5,175 bases of DNA from Rhodothermota bacterium. GTDB taxonomy: Bacteria > Hydrogenedentota > Hydrogenedentia > Hydrogenedentales > GCA-2746185. How positions within the stretch are numbered: the first letter of the stretch is position 1; each line of letters opens with the position of its first letter. The notes under the pieces are model-generated. The model saw only the letters and a program-made list of their open reading frames with translations, was not told the origin of the DNA and did no database searches. Location: positions 1 through 5,175 of the forward strand of contig VFKU01000204.1 in NCBI GenBank assembly GCA_009885415.1. The letters are read 5' to 3'. Made by a program: the position numbers and the translations under genes. Shown piece after piece: positions 1-5,175 of this stretch.

Positions 1-33
1 GACGGCCTGCGTTACGGGGGAATGACGGTATGA
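1..33 (+). CDS. Possible 3' end of an upstream coupled gene (partial)
   Basis: Frame 1 is open from the window edge and ends at a TGA (31-33) that overlaps the argJ start codon as ATGA. The visible tail would read DGLRYGGMTV. The same overlap style joins genes later in this window, so a translationally coupled upstream gene is plausible. The tail does not look like the usual end of ArgC, the most expected partner, and 10 residues are too few to identify anything. Another frame also ends nearby, with TGA at 23-25, so the frame choice is uncertain. Confidence 0.3.
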   Translation, partial: DGLRYGGMTV

Positions 34-1235
34 ACAAGATCCACGGCGGCGTCTGCGCGCCCCAAGGCTTTAGCGCTTCTGGGGTGAATGCGACGATTAA
101 GCTCACGTCGAAGAAACGGGACTGCGCGCTCATCGTCAGCGATCGCATCGCCGAAGTCGCCGGCATGTTCACGCAAAACATTCTCAAGTCGCCGCCGGTG
201 ATTTGGAACCAGTCCCTGTGCCTGCGCGAGTCCGCCCGCGCCGTCTTCCTCAACAGCGGTAATGCGAACGCGGCGACCGGCAAGCGCGGCATGGACGACG
301 TCCGCGCGACGGCGCAACAGGTGGGCAAGAAACTTGGCATCGAGCCGGACCAGGTCTGCATTCTCAGCACGGGCGTGATTGGCGTACCGCTGCCGATGGA
401 TCGGATCGCGAAAGGGGTCGAGGGGTGCGCCGCCGCGCTCACGCGCGAGGGGAGCCCGCAGGCCGCCGAAGCGATCATGACCACCGACAAGACCGCCAAG
501 CAGCTCTCCATCGAGATCACACTCGGCGGCAAGCCCGTGCGCATCGGCGCGATCGCCAAGGGCGCGGGGATGATCTCGCCGAACATGGCGACGATGCTCT
601 GCATTATTACTACCGACGCCGCTTTCGCGCCCGAGGTGTTGCACAGCCTCCTCTTCAACGCCGTCGAGCAGTCCTTCAACCGCATCGGCATTGACAACGA
701 CATGAGCACGAGCGACACCGTCCTCATCCTCGCCAACGGCGCGAGCGGCGCGCCCGCGATCGGCGCGCGGTCCAAGGAGCGCGAGGAATTCGGCGAGGCG
801 CTCACGCAGCTGTGCAAGGAGATGGCGCTGTGGATCGTCAAAGACGGCGAAGGCGTCACGAAAGTCGTCGAGATTTTCGTGCGCGGCGCGCAGGGCGACG
901 ACGAGGCCAAGACCGTCGCGCGTTCGATCGGCAATTCGATGCTCTGCAAGACCGCCTTCTTCGGCCAGGATCCCAACTGGGGCCGCATCGCCTGCGCCGC
1001 GGGCTATGCGGGCGTCGATTTCGATCCGGCAGAACTCGACATCTGGCTCGGCAATGTGCAAGTCTGCAAGGGTGGCCTCGGCGCGAGCTACGCCGAGGTG
1101 GACGCGGCGGCCGTCATGCGCCAGCCGGAATTCACCATCACCGTCAATCTCGGCGAGGGCCCCGGCGAAGCCATCTTCTGGACCTCCGACCTCAGCCACG
1201 ACTACGTCAGCATCAACGCGGACTACCGGACCTGA
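30..1235 (+). CDS. argJ: Bifunctional ornithine acetyltransferase / N-acetylglutamate synthase ArgJ
   Basis: ArgJ moves the acetyl group from N-acetylornithine to glutamate, releasing ornithine and regenerating N-acetylglutamate (the cyclic arginine pathway, cytoplasm). Bifunctional members also use acetyl-CoA, but sequence reading alone cannot settle whether this one does. The 401-residue length is normal for the family. Visible hallmarks are NSGNANA (75-81), the oxyanion-hole STGVIG (113-118, Thr114-Gly115) and the self-cleavage segment KGAGMISPNMATML (177-190). Cleavage is expected between Ala187 and Thr188, making Thr188 the nucleophile of the beta chain. NDMSTSDT (223-230), GQDPNWGR (about 312-319) and the C-terminal YVSINADYRT are also typical. 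The ATG at 30 has a GGGGGA ribosome site at 16-21 and places the conserved HGGVCAPQGF correctly near the N-terminus. The frame is open upstream to the window edge. argB follows immediately. Confidence 0.97.
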   Translation: MNKIHGGVCAPQGFSASGVNATIKLTSKKRDCALIVSDRIAEVAGMFTQNILKSPPVIWNQSLCLRESARAVFLNSGNANAATGKRGMDDVRATAQQVGKKLGIEPDQVCILSTGVIGVPLPMDRIAKGVEGCAAALTREGSPQAAEAIMTTDKTAKQLSIEITLGGKPVRIGAIAKGAGMISPNMATMLCIITTDAAFAPEVLHSLLFNAVEQSFNRIGIDNDMSTSDTVLILANGASGAPAIGARSKEREEFGEALTQLCKEMALWIVKDGEGVTKVVEIFVRGAQGDDEAKTVARSIGNSMLCKTAFFGQDPNWGRIACAAGYAGVDFDPAELDIWLGNVQVCKGGLGASYAEVDAAAVMRQPEFTITVNLGEGPGEAIFWTSDLSHDYVSINADYRT

Positions 1236-2135
1236 ATGAGCGACTCGCTGCCTACACTCTCGCCCGAGACGGTCAAGGAATTCATCCACAAGGCCGGCGT
1301 GCTCGTCGAAGCGCTGCCCTACATCCGCGAGTTTGCCGGCAAGACCGTGGTGATTAAATACGGCGGCGCCGCCATGGAAGACCCCGCCATCCGGCGCCTC
1401 ACCGCCGAAGACATCGTGCTGATGAAATTCGTCGGCATCAATCCCGTCGTCGTCCACGGAGGCGGGCCCGACATCACCCGCATGCTCAAGCGGCTCAATA
1501 TCCCGTCCAAGTTTCACAACGGCCTGCGCATCACCGACAACGACACCATCGCCACCGTCGAGATGGTCCTCTGCGGCAGCACCAACAAGGACATCGTCAC
1601 GCTCATCAACAAGGCCGGCGGCGACGCCGTCGGCCTCTCGGGTAAAGACGGCAACCTCCTCCACGCCAAGAAGATTATCGGCGAGGATGGCGTCGACCTC
1701 GGCAACGTCGGCGAAATCGTTTCCGTCCATTTCAAGATTATCCAGGTCCTCTGCGCCAACGGCATGATCCCGGTCATCGCCCCCATCGCCACCGATCACG
1801 AAGGCCGCACCTGGAACGTCAATGCCGACACCGCCGCGGGCGAAATCGCCGCCGCCATCACCGCTGAAAAACTCATTTTCCTCACCGACCAGCCCGGCCT
1901 GCTGCGGGAAGTCGGCGACGAAAACTCCCTCATCCGCCACCTGCGCTACGCGGAAGTCGAAGATCTCACGAAACGCGGGATCATCGCGGGCGGGATGATC
2001 CCCAAGATCGAAGCCTGCCACAAGGCACTTGATTACGGCGTGCACCGCACTCATATAATTGACGGTCGCGTGCCGCACGCCCTTCTCGTCGAAATTTTCA
2101 CCCAGGCCGGGCTCGGCACGCTGGTCACCCACTAG
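1236..2135 (+). CDS. argB: Acetylglutamate kinase ArgB, arginine-sensitive type
   Basis: ArgB phosphorylates N-acetyl-L-glutamate with ATP, the second step of arginine synthesis (amino acid kinase family, cytoplasm). The 299 residues include the phosphate-binding KYGGAAM (41-47, Lys41), VVHGGGP (72-78), the substrate-binding LRITD (97-101, Arg98), GLSGKDG (133-139), NVNAD (194-198) and GGMIPK (252-257, Lys257). About 30 residues precede the first strand (TVVIKYGG). In the family this N-terminal helix marks hexameric enzymes inhibited by arginine, and the conserved C-terminal segment around HIIDGRVPHALLVEIFT fits that class. Feedback inhibition is therefore inferred. It also makes sense beside argJ, because in the cyclic pathway ArgB is the usual control point. 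The ATG directly abuts the argJ TGA (TGAATG) with only a weak ribosome site, so translation is probably coupled to argJ. Confidence 0.97.
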   Translation: MSDSLPTLSPETVKEFIHKAGVLVEALPYIREFAGKTVVIKYGGAAMEDPAIRRLTAEDIVLMKFVGINPVVVHGGGPDITRMLKRLNIPSKFHNGLRITDNDTIATVEMVLCGSTNKDIVTLINKAGGDAVGLSGKDGNLLHAKKIIGEDGVDLGNVGEIVSVHFKIIQVLCANGMIPVIAPIATDHEGRTWNVNADTAAGEIAAAITAEKLIFLTDQPGLLREVGDENSLIRHLRYAEVEDLTKRGIIAGGMIPKIEACHKALDYGVHRTHIIDGRVPHALLVEIFTQAGLGTLVTH

Positions 2136-2147
2136 AGGTAAAAGGAA

Positions 2148-2246
2148 CGTAGGGTGGACTTCAGCCCACCAGATGACGACGGGCTCCAGCCCATCAAGCA
2201 ATTTGCGCGTGACGATCAGGTTTGGTGGGCTGAAGCCCACCCTACG
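2148..2246. repeat. REPIN-like element: two inverted REP hairpins
   Basis: Two 23-bp arms (2148-2170 and 2224-2246) are inverted copies matching at 22 of 23 positions. Each arm begins at its outer end with GTAG (2149-2152; CTAC at 2242-2245 on the + strand), next to a small palindrome. The left palindrome is GGTGGACT-TC-AGCCCACC (2153-2170, one mismatch). The right is GGTGGGCT-GA-AGCCCACC (2224-2241, perfect). A GTAG or GGAG foot followed by a hairpin is the known form of REP sequences mobilised by RAYT transposases, and two such units in inverted orientation form a REPIN. A third core, GGGCT-CC-AGCCC, lies at 2181-2192. The element fills most of the argB-exbB gap. In RNA it could fold into strong hairpins, but there is no T-tract, so it is not a standard terminator. 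No RAYT gene is in the window. Confidence 0.8.
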
Positions 2247-2264
2247 CCGCTAAGCGTTCGTGCC

Positions 2265-2271
2265 GGGGGAG
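2265..2271 (+). promoter_or_regulatory. Ribosome binding site deciding the exbB start
   Basis: GGGGGAG lies 6 nt before the GTG at 2278. The alternative in-frame GTG at 2260 has no such site, and the purine run would fall inside the gene if that start were used. The GTG at 2278 is therefore preferred. Confidence 0.7.
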
Positions 2272-2277
2272 TTTCAC

Positions 2278-2922
2278 GTGCCGAGTCATTCACTGAGCCT
2301 CTACCAATGGTTCCTCGCCGGGGGCGTCCTCATGTGGCCGATCCTGGCCACCTCGATTATCGCGCTTGCCATCGCGATCGAGCGTTTCTTCGTCCTGCGC
2401 CGCGCCACCATCGACACCCGCGAGCTCATGGACACCATGCGGACAGTATTGCGCCAGGGCCGCCCGCAGGAAGCCGTCGAAATCTGCGACGAGACCGACG
2501 TGCCCATCGCGCGCATTTTGAAGGCCGGCATCCTCAAGCACGATCGCCCGAAGGAAGATATCCGGGAGGCGCTCGAAGACGCGGGCAACCTCGAAATCCC
2601 GCGCCTCGAACGCTACCTCGGCGCGCTCGCCACCTGCTCCAACGTCGCGCCCCTCCTCGGCCTCCTCGGCACCGTGCAGGGCATGCTCCTCGCTTTCGAA
2701 CAAATCAAGAATAAGCAGGGCCTCGTCAACCCCAGCGATCTGGCCGAAGGCATCGGCAATGCCCTCATCACCACGTTCGCCGGACTCGCCGTCGCCATTC
2801 CGGTCATCATCATCCACAACTACTACCTCAGCCGAGTCGAAAACATGGTCCTCGAAATGGAAATCAGCTCCTCCGAGCTCGTCGATCTCCTCACCAAGGA
2901 CCGCGCCCCCCGCGCCGGCTGA
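2278..2922 (+). CDS. exbB: ExbB/TolQ/MotA-family proton channel subunit
   Basis: This inner-membrane protein forms the oligomeric stator of ExbBD-type motors, which use proton flow to energise TonB or Tol systems. The 214 residues have three predicted membrane segments at about 13-35, 116-140 and 160-183, with a cytoplasmic loop between the first two (about 40-110). This is the family layout. The hallmark APLLGLLGTVQGM (124-136) and ALITTFAGLAVAIP (162-175) line the channel in known members. The GTG start at 2278 is chosen for its ribosome site; an 18-nt longer form from the GTG at 2260 is possible. An exbD-type gene follows after 7 nt and a TonB-like gene after that, which favours the ExbB role over TolQ, although no tolA, tolB or pal gene is visible to decide firmly. 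No promoter is obvious between the upstream repeat and the start. Confidence 0.92.
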   Translation: MPSHSLSLYQWFLAGGVLMWPILATSIIALAIAIERFFVLRRATIDTRELMDTMRTVLRQGRPQEAVEICDETDVPIARILKAGILKHDRPKEDIREALEDAGNLEIPRLERYLGALATCSNVAPLLGLLGTVQGMLLAFEQIKNKQGLVNPSDLAEGIGNALITTFAGLAVAIPVIIIHNYYLSRVENMVLEMEISSSELVDLLTKDRAPRAG

Positions 2923-2929
2923 GGGCCAC

Positions 2930-3370
2930 ATGAAATTCCGTCATCGGCGCAAGAAACGTTCCGCCACCGAACTCAACCTCACCCCGATGATCGACGTTGT
3001 CTTCAATCTCCTCCTTTTCTTTATGCTCTCCTCGACCTTCGTCGTCCAAAGCTCCATCAAAATCCAAATGCCCCAGGCCGAAGGCGCCACTGAACTCGAA
3101 CAAAAGGACCTCTCTGTCACGTTGACCTACGGCGACGGCGGCCCCGACGGAAAAGGAAAGATTTACGTCGACCAGGACGAAATGGGCACCATGGATGACC
3201 TGACCCAACGCCTGCTCGACGAGATCAAAAGAAGCCCGCAATTGCAGCTTCTCGTCCGCACCGACACCCGCACCGACACCGGACGCCTCGTTGAAGTCCT
3301 CGGCATCGCCGACAGTGTGGGCATCAAGCGCCTTGGCATCGGCGCCGAGCCCACCGGCAATAAGCCATGA
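2930..3370 (+). CDS. exbD: ExbD/TolR-family biopolymer transport protein
   Basis: This is the partner of the preceding ExbB-type protein: a single-pass inner-membrane subunit whose membrane aspartate carries protons through the motor. The 146 residues have a basic cytoplasmic start (KFRHRRKKR), the family signature ELNLTPMIDVVFNLLLFF (14-31) with Asp22 as the proton-carrying residue, one membrane segment at about 21-40, and a periplasmic domain. The end of that domain (LVRTDTRTDTGRLVEVLG, then IADSVGIKRLGIG) matches the usual ExbD/TolR fold. The ATG at 2930 is chosen because it has GAGG at 2921-2924 and because the family signature starts soon after. The open frame reaches further upstream to 2759 only as an out-of-frame overlap with exbB. 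Its TGA overlaps the next start as ATGA, indicating translational coupling. Confidence 0.93.
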   Translation: MKFRHRRKKRSATELNLTPMIDVVFNLLLFFMLSSTFVVQSSIKIQMPQAEGATELEQKDLSVTLTYGDGGPDGKGKIYVDQDEMGTMDDLTQRLLDEIKRSPQLQLLVRTDTRTDTGRLVEVLGIADSVGIKRLGIGAEPTGNKP

Positions 3371-4167
3371 TCGCCCGGCGCCGGCCCGATCGCCTCTTCG
3401 CCCGCGCCCTCGCGTTCTCCCTGCTCTTCCACCTCTCCGCCGTCACCCTGTTCCGCATCGTCTTCAGCTTTCCGTACAAAGACGTCGAGTATTTCAATGT
3501 CGCCATCGTCAACACTTCGGCAGCTACGCCCGGTACTGGACTCTCCGGCGAAAAGCTCAGCGTCTCAGGCCCCGATTTCAGCCCCGCCCCGGCCGTCGCC
3601 TCATCACTGCCCGACATCCAGTTGCCCGCGCTCCGCTTCGAAGAGCTCAGCAAGCTCCGCATTCGACAGGAAGCTATCGAGACCCGCTCGCGATTTGACG
3701 AATTTTTCACCAGTTCAACAGACGATCGCTGGTCGGCCACCGCCAGCAGCTTCAGCGCTCTCGGCCAGACCCTCTCCCGCCTCACCTTCGGTGCGCACGA
3801 CACCGCCGCGTCCGGCAAAACCGCGCCCGCCCCTGTCAGCCGGCCCGCCCCGGGTTTTGAGGCCTACATCGAGTGGGCCGCCGATCCGCGCGATCGCAAG
3901 GTCCTCACCGTCGTCCCCGTCGACGAACTTTGGGGGCTCTCCCCCTCCGCTCTGCCCGAACCCATCACGCTGCGCTTCGATGTCAACCGAGAAGGAAGAG
4001 TCGCCGGGAAAATTATCATCTTCAGTCCGCTCGACGATCCCAAAGGCTACGCAAACGCCAGCGCCCAGGCCCTTGGCCGTTACCGCTTCGAGCCGCTCCT
4101 CGGCGAAGGTCCGCCCACCCAGTCCGGCACCTTCATCGTCCGCGCCGCGTCGGGCGAAACTCCATGA
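3367..4167 (+). CDS. TonB-like energy transducer, divergent
   Basis: This is probably the protein that carries ExbBD motor force across the periplasm to outer-membrane receptors. A basic N-terminus (ARRRPDRLFAR) leads into one membrane segment at about 12-34. That segment contains Ser18-x3-His22, the same spacing as the functionally required Ser16 and His20 of E. coli TonB. The C-terminal part (about 197-260) reads like a TonB C-terminal domain: ITLRFDVNREGRVAGKIIIF, then ANASAQALGRYRFEPLLGEG, then FIVRA. The middle (about 45-165) is Ser-, Ala- and Pro-containing but lacks the Pro-Glu/Pro-Lys repeats of classical TonB. It has a short charged, possibly helical stretch at 90-112. The gene overlaps exbD by ATGA and overlaps the next gene in the same way. 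The symbol is left empty because the protein is divergent and a TolA-like or other transducer role cannot be excluded. Confidence 0.75.
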   Translation: MIARRRPDRLFARALAFSLLFHLSAVTLFRIVFSFPYKDVEYFNVAIVNTSAATPGTGLSGEKLSVSGPDFSPAPAVASSLPDIQLPALRFEELSKLRIRQEAIETRSRFDEFFTSSTDDRWSATASSFSALGQTLSRLTFGAHDTAASGKTAPAPVSRPAPGFEAYIEWAADPRDRKVLTVVPVDELWGLSPSALPEPITLRFDVNREGRVAGKIIIFSPLDDPKGYANASAQALGRYRFEPLLGEGPPTQSGTFIVRAASGETP

Positions 4168-4517
4168 TCGAAATCGAACTCCCCCAGGCGCTCGCGCTCT
4201 ACTCGATCCTCCTCGGCCTCCTCGCCGCGGGCATCTGGCTCTACACCGAACTCACGGTGCGCCGCCCCCAACGCCGCCTCGGCCAACAATTCCTCTGGAA
4301 ATGCACCTTCTGCGGATGCACCTACCTTGACGAACACGCCGAAAAACTTTCCGAGTGCCCGCGCTGCCAAAACTTCAACAGCGCCGGCGAAGCCTCCGTC
4401 TTCCAAATCAACGACACTGGCGCACACCAGTCCCCCGCACCCGATCCCTCCGCGCGCAACACGTCCCGACGAAAACGCACCGGCCAACGCACCCGCGGCC
4501 CCCGCCGCCGCAGATAA
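4164..4517 (+). CDS. Small single-pass membrane protein with zinc ribbon, function unknown
   Basis: This 117-residue protein is not a recognised named family. A hydrophobic segment at about 8-28 is followed by arginines (RRPQRR, 33-38), so the positive-inside rule predicts a cytoplasmic C-terminal part. Cys47-x2-Cys50 and Cys65-x2-Cys68 (CTFC and CPRC, with an additional Cys52) form a typical zinc-ribbon pair with a 14-residue spacer. Residues 98-117 are extremely Arg-rich and end in RRRR, which suggests contact with nucleic acid, lipid head groups or an acidic protein. Its ATG overlaps the stop of the TonB-like gene (ATGA), so it is translated as part of the ExbB-ExbD-TonB operon, yet such a protein is not a standard motor component. 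The true start is set by this overlap; the same frame is open further upstream only inside the previous gene. Confidence 0.75.
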   Translation: MIEIELPQALALYSILLGLLAAGIWLYTELTVRRPQRRLGQQFLWKCTFCGCTYLDEHAEKLSECPRCQNFNSAGEASVFQINDTGAHQSPAPDPSARNTSRRKRTGQRTRGPRRRR

Positions 4518-4573
4518 ATTCCTCCCCCAACCGCGCTCTCGGAAATGCGTGCCTTCAAAAAACAACCCTGTCC

Positions 4574-4705
4574 CTAGAAGCTATCCCAAAACCGATCCTG
4601 TTCACCTGAGCGGAATCGAGCGCGCGAAAAAACCTGCGGTTATCGATGCGCGAGATTGCTTCGTCGCAAAACCCGCTCCTCGCAATGACGTGGGATAGCC
4701 TCTAG
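4574..4705. repeat. MITE-like element with 15-bp terminal inverted repeats
   Basis: CTAGAAGCTATCCCA (4574-4588) and TGGGATAGCCTCTAG (4691-4705) are inverted copies matching at 14 of 15 positions. Both ends finish in CTAG, which could be a 4-bp target duplication or a TA duplication, as in IS5- or IS630-type insertions (inference). No transposase lies between them, so this would be a non-autonomous element of 132 bp. The interior looks composite. Positions 4652-4689 read on the minus strand resemble the common dispersed motif that starts GTCATTGCGAGGAGC and ends GCGACGAAGCAATCTC, with an ATTGC/GCAAT stem (4655-4659, 4682-4686). Positions about 4601-4620 resemble a second common intergenic motif (CTGAGCGGAATCGAG). 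Confidence 0.6.
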
Positions 4706-4711
4706 ATTCTC

Positions 4712-4727
4712 ATAGGTCGTATAGGTC
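4712..4727 (+). repeat. Short direct repeat ATAGGTC x2
   Basis: ATAGGTC occurs at 4712-4718 and again at 4721-4727, a 9-bp period separated by GT. It lies immediately outside the MITE-like element. It may be the remnant of a longer tandem array or simple chance; two units are too few to tell. Confidence 0.45.
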
Positions 4728-4793
4728 CTGTCCGCCCCATCCAATCAACGGCCAGTCATGCGCCCGCGAATATTCCCGCGCCGCGCGTGTACC

Positions 4794-4822
4794 TTGGTCT
4801 GAAATCGAAACCCATGTACCAT
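4794..4822 (+). promoter_or_regulatory. Weak promoter candidate for the last gene
   Basis: TTGGTC (4794-4799) and TACCAT (4817-4822) sit 17 bp apart, upstream of the ATG at 4862. They match the sigma-70 consensus at only 3 of 6 and 4 of 6 positions, so this is a candidate on spacing and placement alone. Confidence 0.25.
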
Positions 4823-4829
4823 TACTCGA

Positions 4830-4839
4830 GTCTATAGAC
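4830..4839. promoter_or_regulatory. Perfect 10-bp palindrome upstream of the last gene
   Basis: GTCTATAGAC is a perfect palindrome 22 bp before the ATG at 4862 and just downstream of the promoter candidate. That is a plausible place for a dimeric regulator to bind, but no regulator is in view and the site is short. Its TATAGA half could also serve as a -10 element, though no good -35 lies at the matching distance. Confidence 0.25.
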
Positions 4840-4861
4840 GCACCAACCTCCGAGGCCACAC

Positions 4862-5175
4862 ATGCACCGTACCCGCACGCTTCTCCCAGACTTCCGCGAA
4901 GAACGCGGCAACTGCTTCCTCTACGGCTGCGTGACCCTGGTCATCCTCGGATTTCTCGGCGGACTTATCGCCTTCCTCATCACTCGGAATTTCGTGACTG
5001 AAATCCGCGAAAAATTCACCGAGACCGCCCCCGTCGCCCTGCCGACCATCGACATGCCCGCCGACCAAATCCAAGCGCTCATCAAGAAGGTCGACGACTA
5101 CGCCCGCGATCTGCGCGCAGGCAAGCCCCTGCCGGCCCTCACCCTCAGCGAAGCCGAAGTGAACGCGCTCCTGCA
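4862..5175 (+). CDS. Unidentified single-pass membrane protein (5' part, cut by window end)
   Basis: The first 104 complete codons are visible and the frame is still open at the window end. The ATG at 4862 has GAGG at 4852-4855, six bases upstream. The protein begins with a charged stretch (HRTRTLLPDFREERG), then a hydrophobic segment at about 18-41 (from CFLYGCVTLVILG to FLIT), then a soluble part that is mostly polar and likely helical. It ends in view with PALTLSEAEVNALL (91-104), which looks like the start of a folded domain after a linker. I do not recognise the family. The basic-then-hydrophobic order fits an N-terminal anchor, but which side the soluble part faces is not clear. It is separated from the preceding operon by 344 bp of repeat-bearing DNA and is probably its own transcription unit. 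Confidence 0.75.
   Translation, partial: MHRTRTLLPDFREERGNCFLYGCVTLVILGFLGGLIAFLITRNFVTEIREKFTETAPVALPTIDMPADQIQALIKKVDDYARDLRAGKPLPALTLSEAEVNALL

Larger units (their letters stand above)
4518..4861. other. Non-coding intergenic stretch carrying repeats
   Basis: These 344 bp separate the zinc-ribbon gene from the next gene. I see no convincing coding region or RNA gene. They contain a MITE-like inverted-repeat element (4574-4705), a short direct repeat (4712-4727), a weak promoter candidate (4794-4822) and a 10-bp palindrome (4830-4839). The first 56 bp after the zinc-ribbon stop show no clear terminator hairpin with a T-tract. Confidence 0.8.

Noticed and set aside
12..2240. A 742-codon open frame on the minus strand spanning argJ and argB
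   Set aside because: It lies entirely antisense to two clear enzymes, mirrors their high-G+C codon pattern, is rich in Asp/Gly/Ala/Val as expected of such shadows, and its start codon is inside the REPIN-like repeat.
2148..2246. The inverted repeat as a rho-independent terminator of argB
   Set aside because: The hairpins are strong but no T-tract follows either arm, and the GTAG-plus-hairpin pairs fit a REPIN better. An effect on readthrough is still possible.
2148..2246. The three hairpin cores as a CRISPR array
   Set aside because: The units are inverted rather than direct, spacing is irregular, and no cas genes are visible.
2154..2714. A 186-codon + strand open frame starting in the repeat and overlapping exbB
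   Set aside because: It is out of frame with the clear ExbB-type protein, its first part is translated repeat, and the rest is Arg/Pro/His-rich as expected of an out-of-frame reading.
2290..2931. A 213-codon minus-strand open frame opposite exbB
   Set aside because: It is acidic and of low complexity, shows no recognisable domain, and is fully covered by exbB.
3497..4330. A 277-codon + strand open frame overlapping the TonB-like and zinc-ribbon genes
   Set aside because: It is a Ser/Pro/Arg-rich out-of-frame reading, whereas the overlapping frame has a membrane segment and a TonB-like domain with ATGA couplings at both ends.
4327..4698. A 123-codon + strand open frame running into the intergenic gap
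   Set aside because: It overlaps the zinc-ribbon gene out of frame, continues through the MITE-like repeat, and has no domain or ribosome site of note.
4518..4861. A tRNA or small structured RNA in the gap
   Set aside because: No cloverleaf-like arrangement or conserved tRNA arm motif is visible, and the inverted repeats are explained by the mobile-element-like structure.

Overview
This is a 5.2 kb, high-G+C bacterial chromosome segment with all recognisable genes on the + strand. It holds two compact gene blocks and the start of a third transcription unit. The combination of argJ-argB, an exbB-exbD-tonB-type cluster trailed by a small zinc-ribbon membrane protein, and repeat-bearing intergenic DNA suggests a soil or freshwater lineage of the PVC type, with Verrucomicrobiota as the best guess. 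That assignment comes from general resemblance and has moderate to low confidence, because no phylogenetic marker is present.

Region 1 (about 1-2135) is arginine biosynthesis. argJ encodes a complete ornithine acetyltransferase with its self-cleavage motif. It is followed, with no spacer, by argB, a complete N-acetylglutamate kinase. ArgB has the N-terminal helical extension typical of arginine-inhibited enzymes. Together they cover the acetyl-recycling step and the second step of the pathway. A stop codon overlapping the argJ start suggests that another coupled gene lies just outside the window.

Region 2 (2148-2246) is a 99-bp inverted-repeat element. Each end carries GTAG followed by a short hairpin, and a degenerate third hairpin core lies between them. 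This architecture matches REPIN elements, which are paired inverted REP sequences.

Region 3 (2278-4517) is a tightly coupled four-gene operon. It encodes an ExbB/TolQ-type proton channel subunit, an ExbD/TolR-type subunit with the conserved membrane Asp, a divergent TonB-like protein with a Ser-x3-His membrane motif and a C-terminal TonB-like domain, and a 117-residue single-pass zinc-ribbon protein. The last three starts lie close to or overlap the preceding stops (7-nt gap, ATGA, ATGA). The first three products would form a motor that uses the proton gradient to drive an outer-membrane process. The fourth is unassigned.

Region 4 (4518-4861) is non-coding. It holds a 132-bp MITE-like element with 15-bp terminal inverted repeats ending in CTAG, a short ATAGGTC direct repeat, a 10-bp palindrome and a weak promoter candidate. 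Region 5 (4862 to the window end) is the 5' part of a gene for an unidentified single-pass membrane protein, cut by the window edge.
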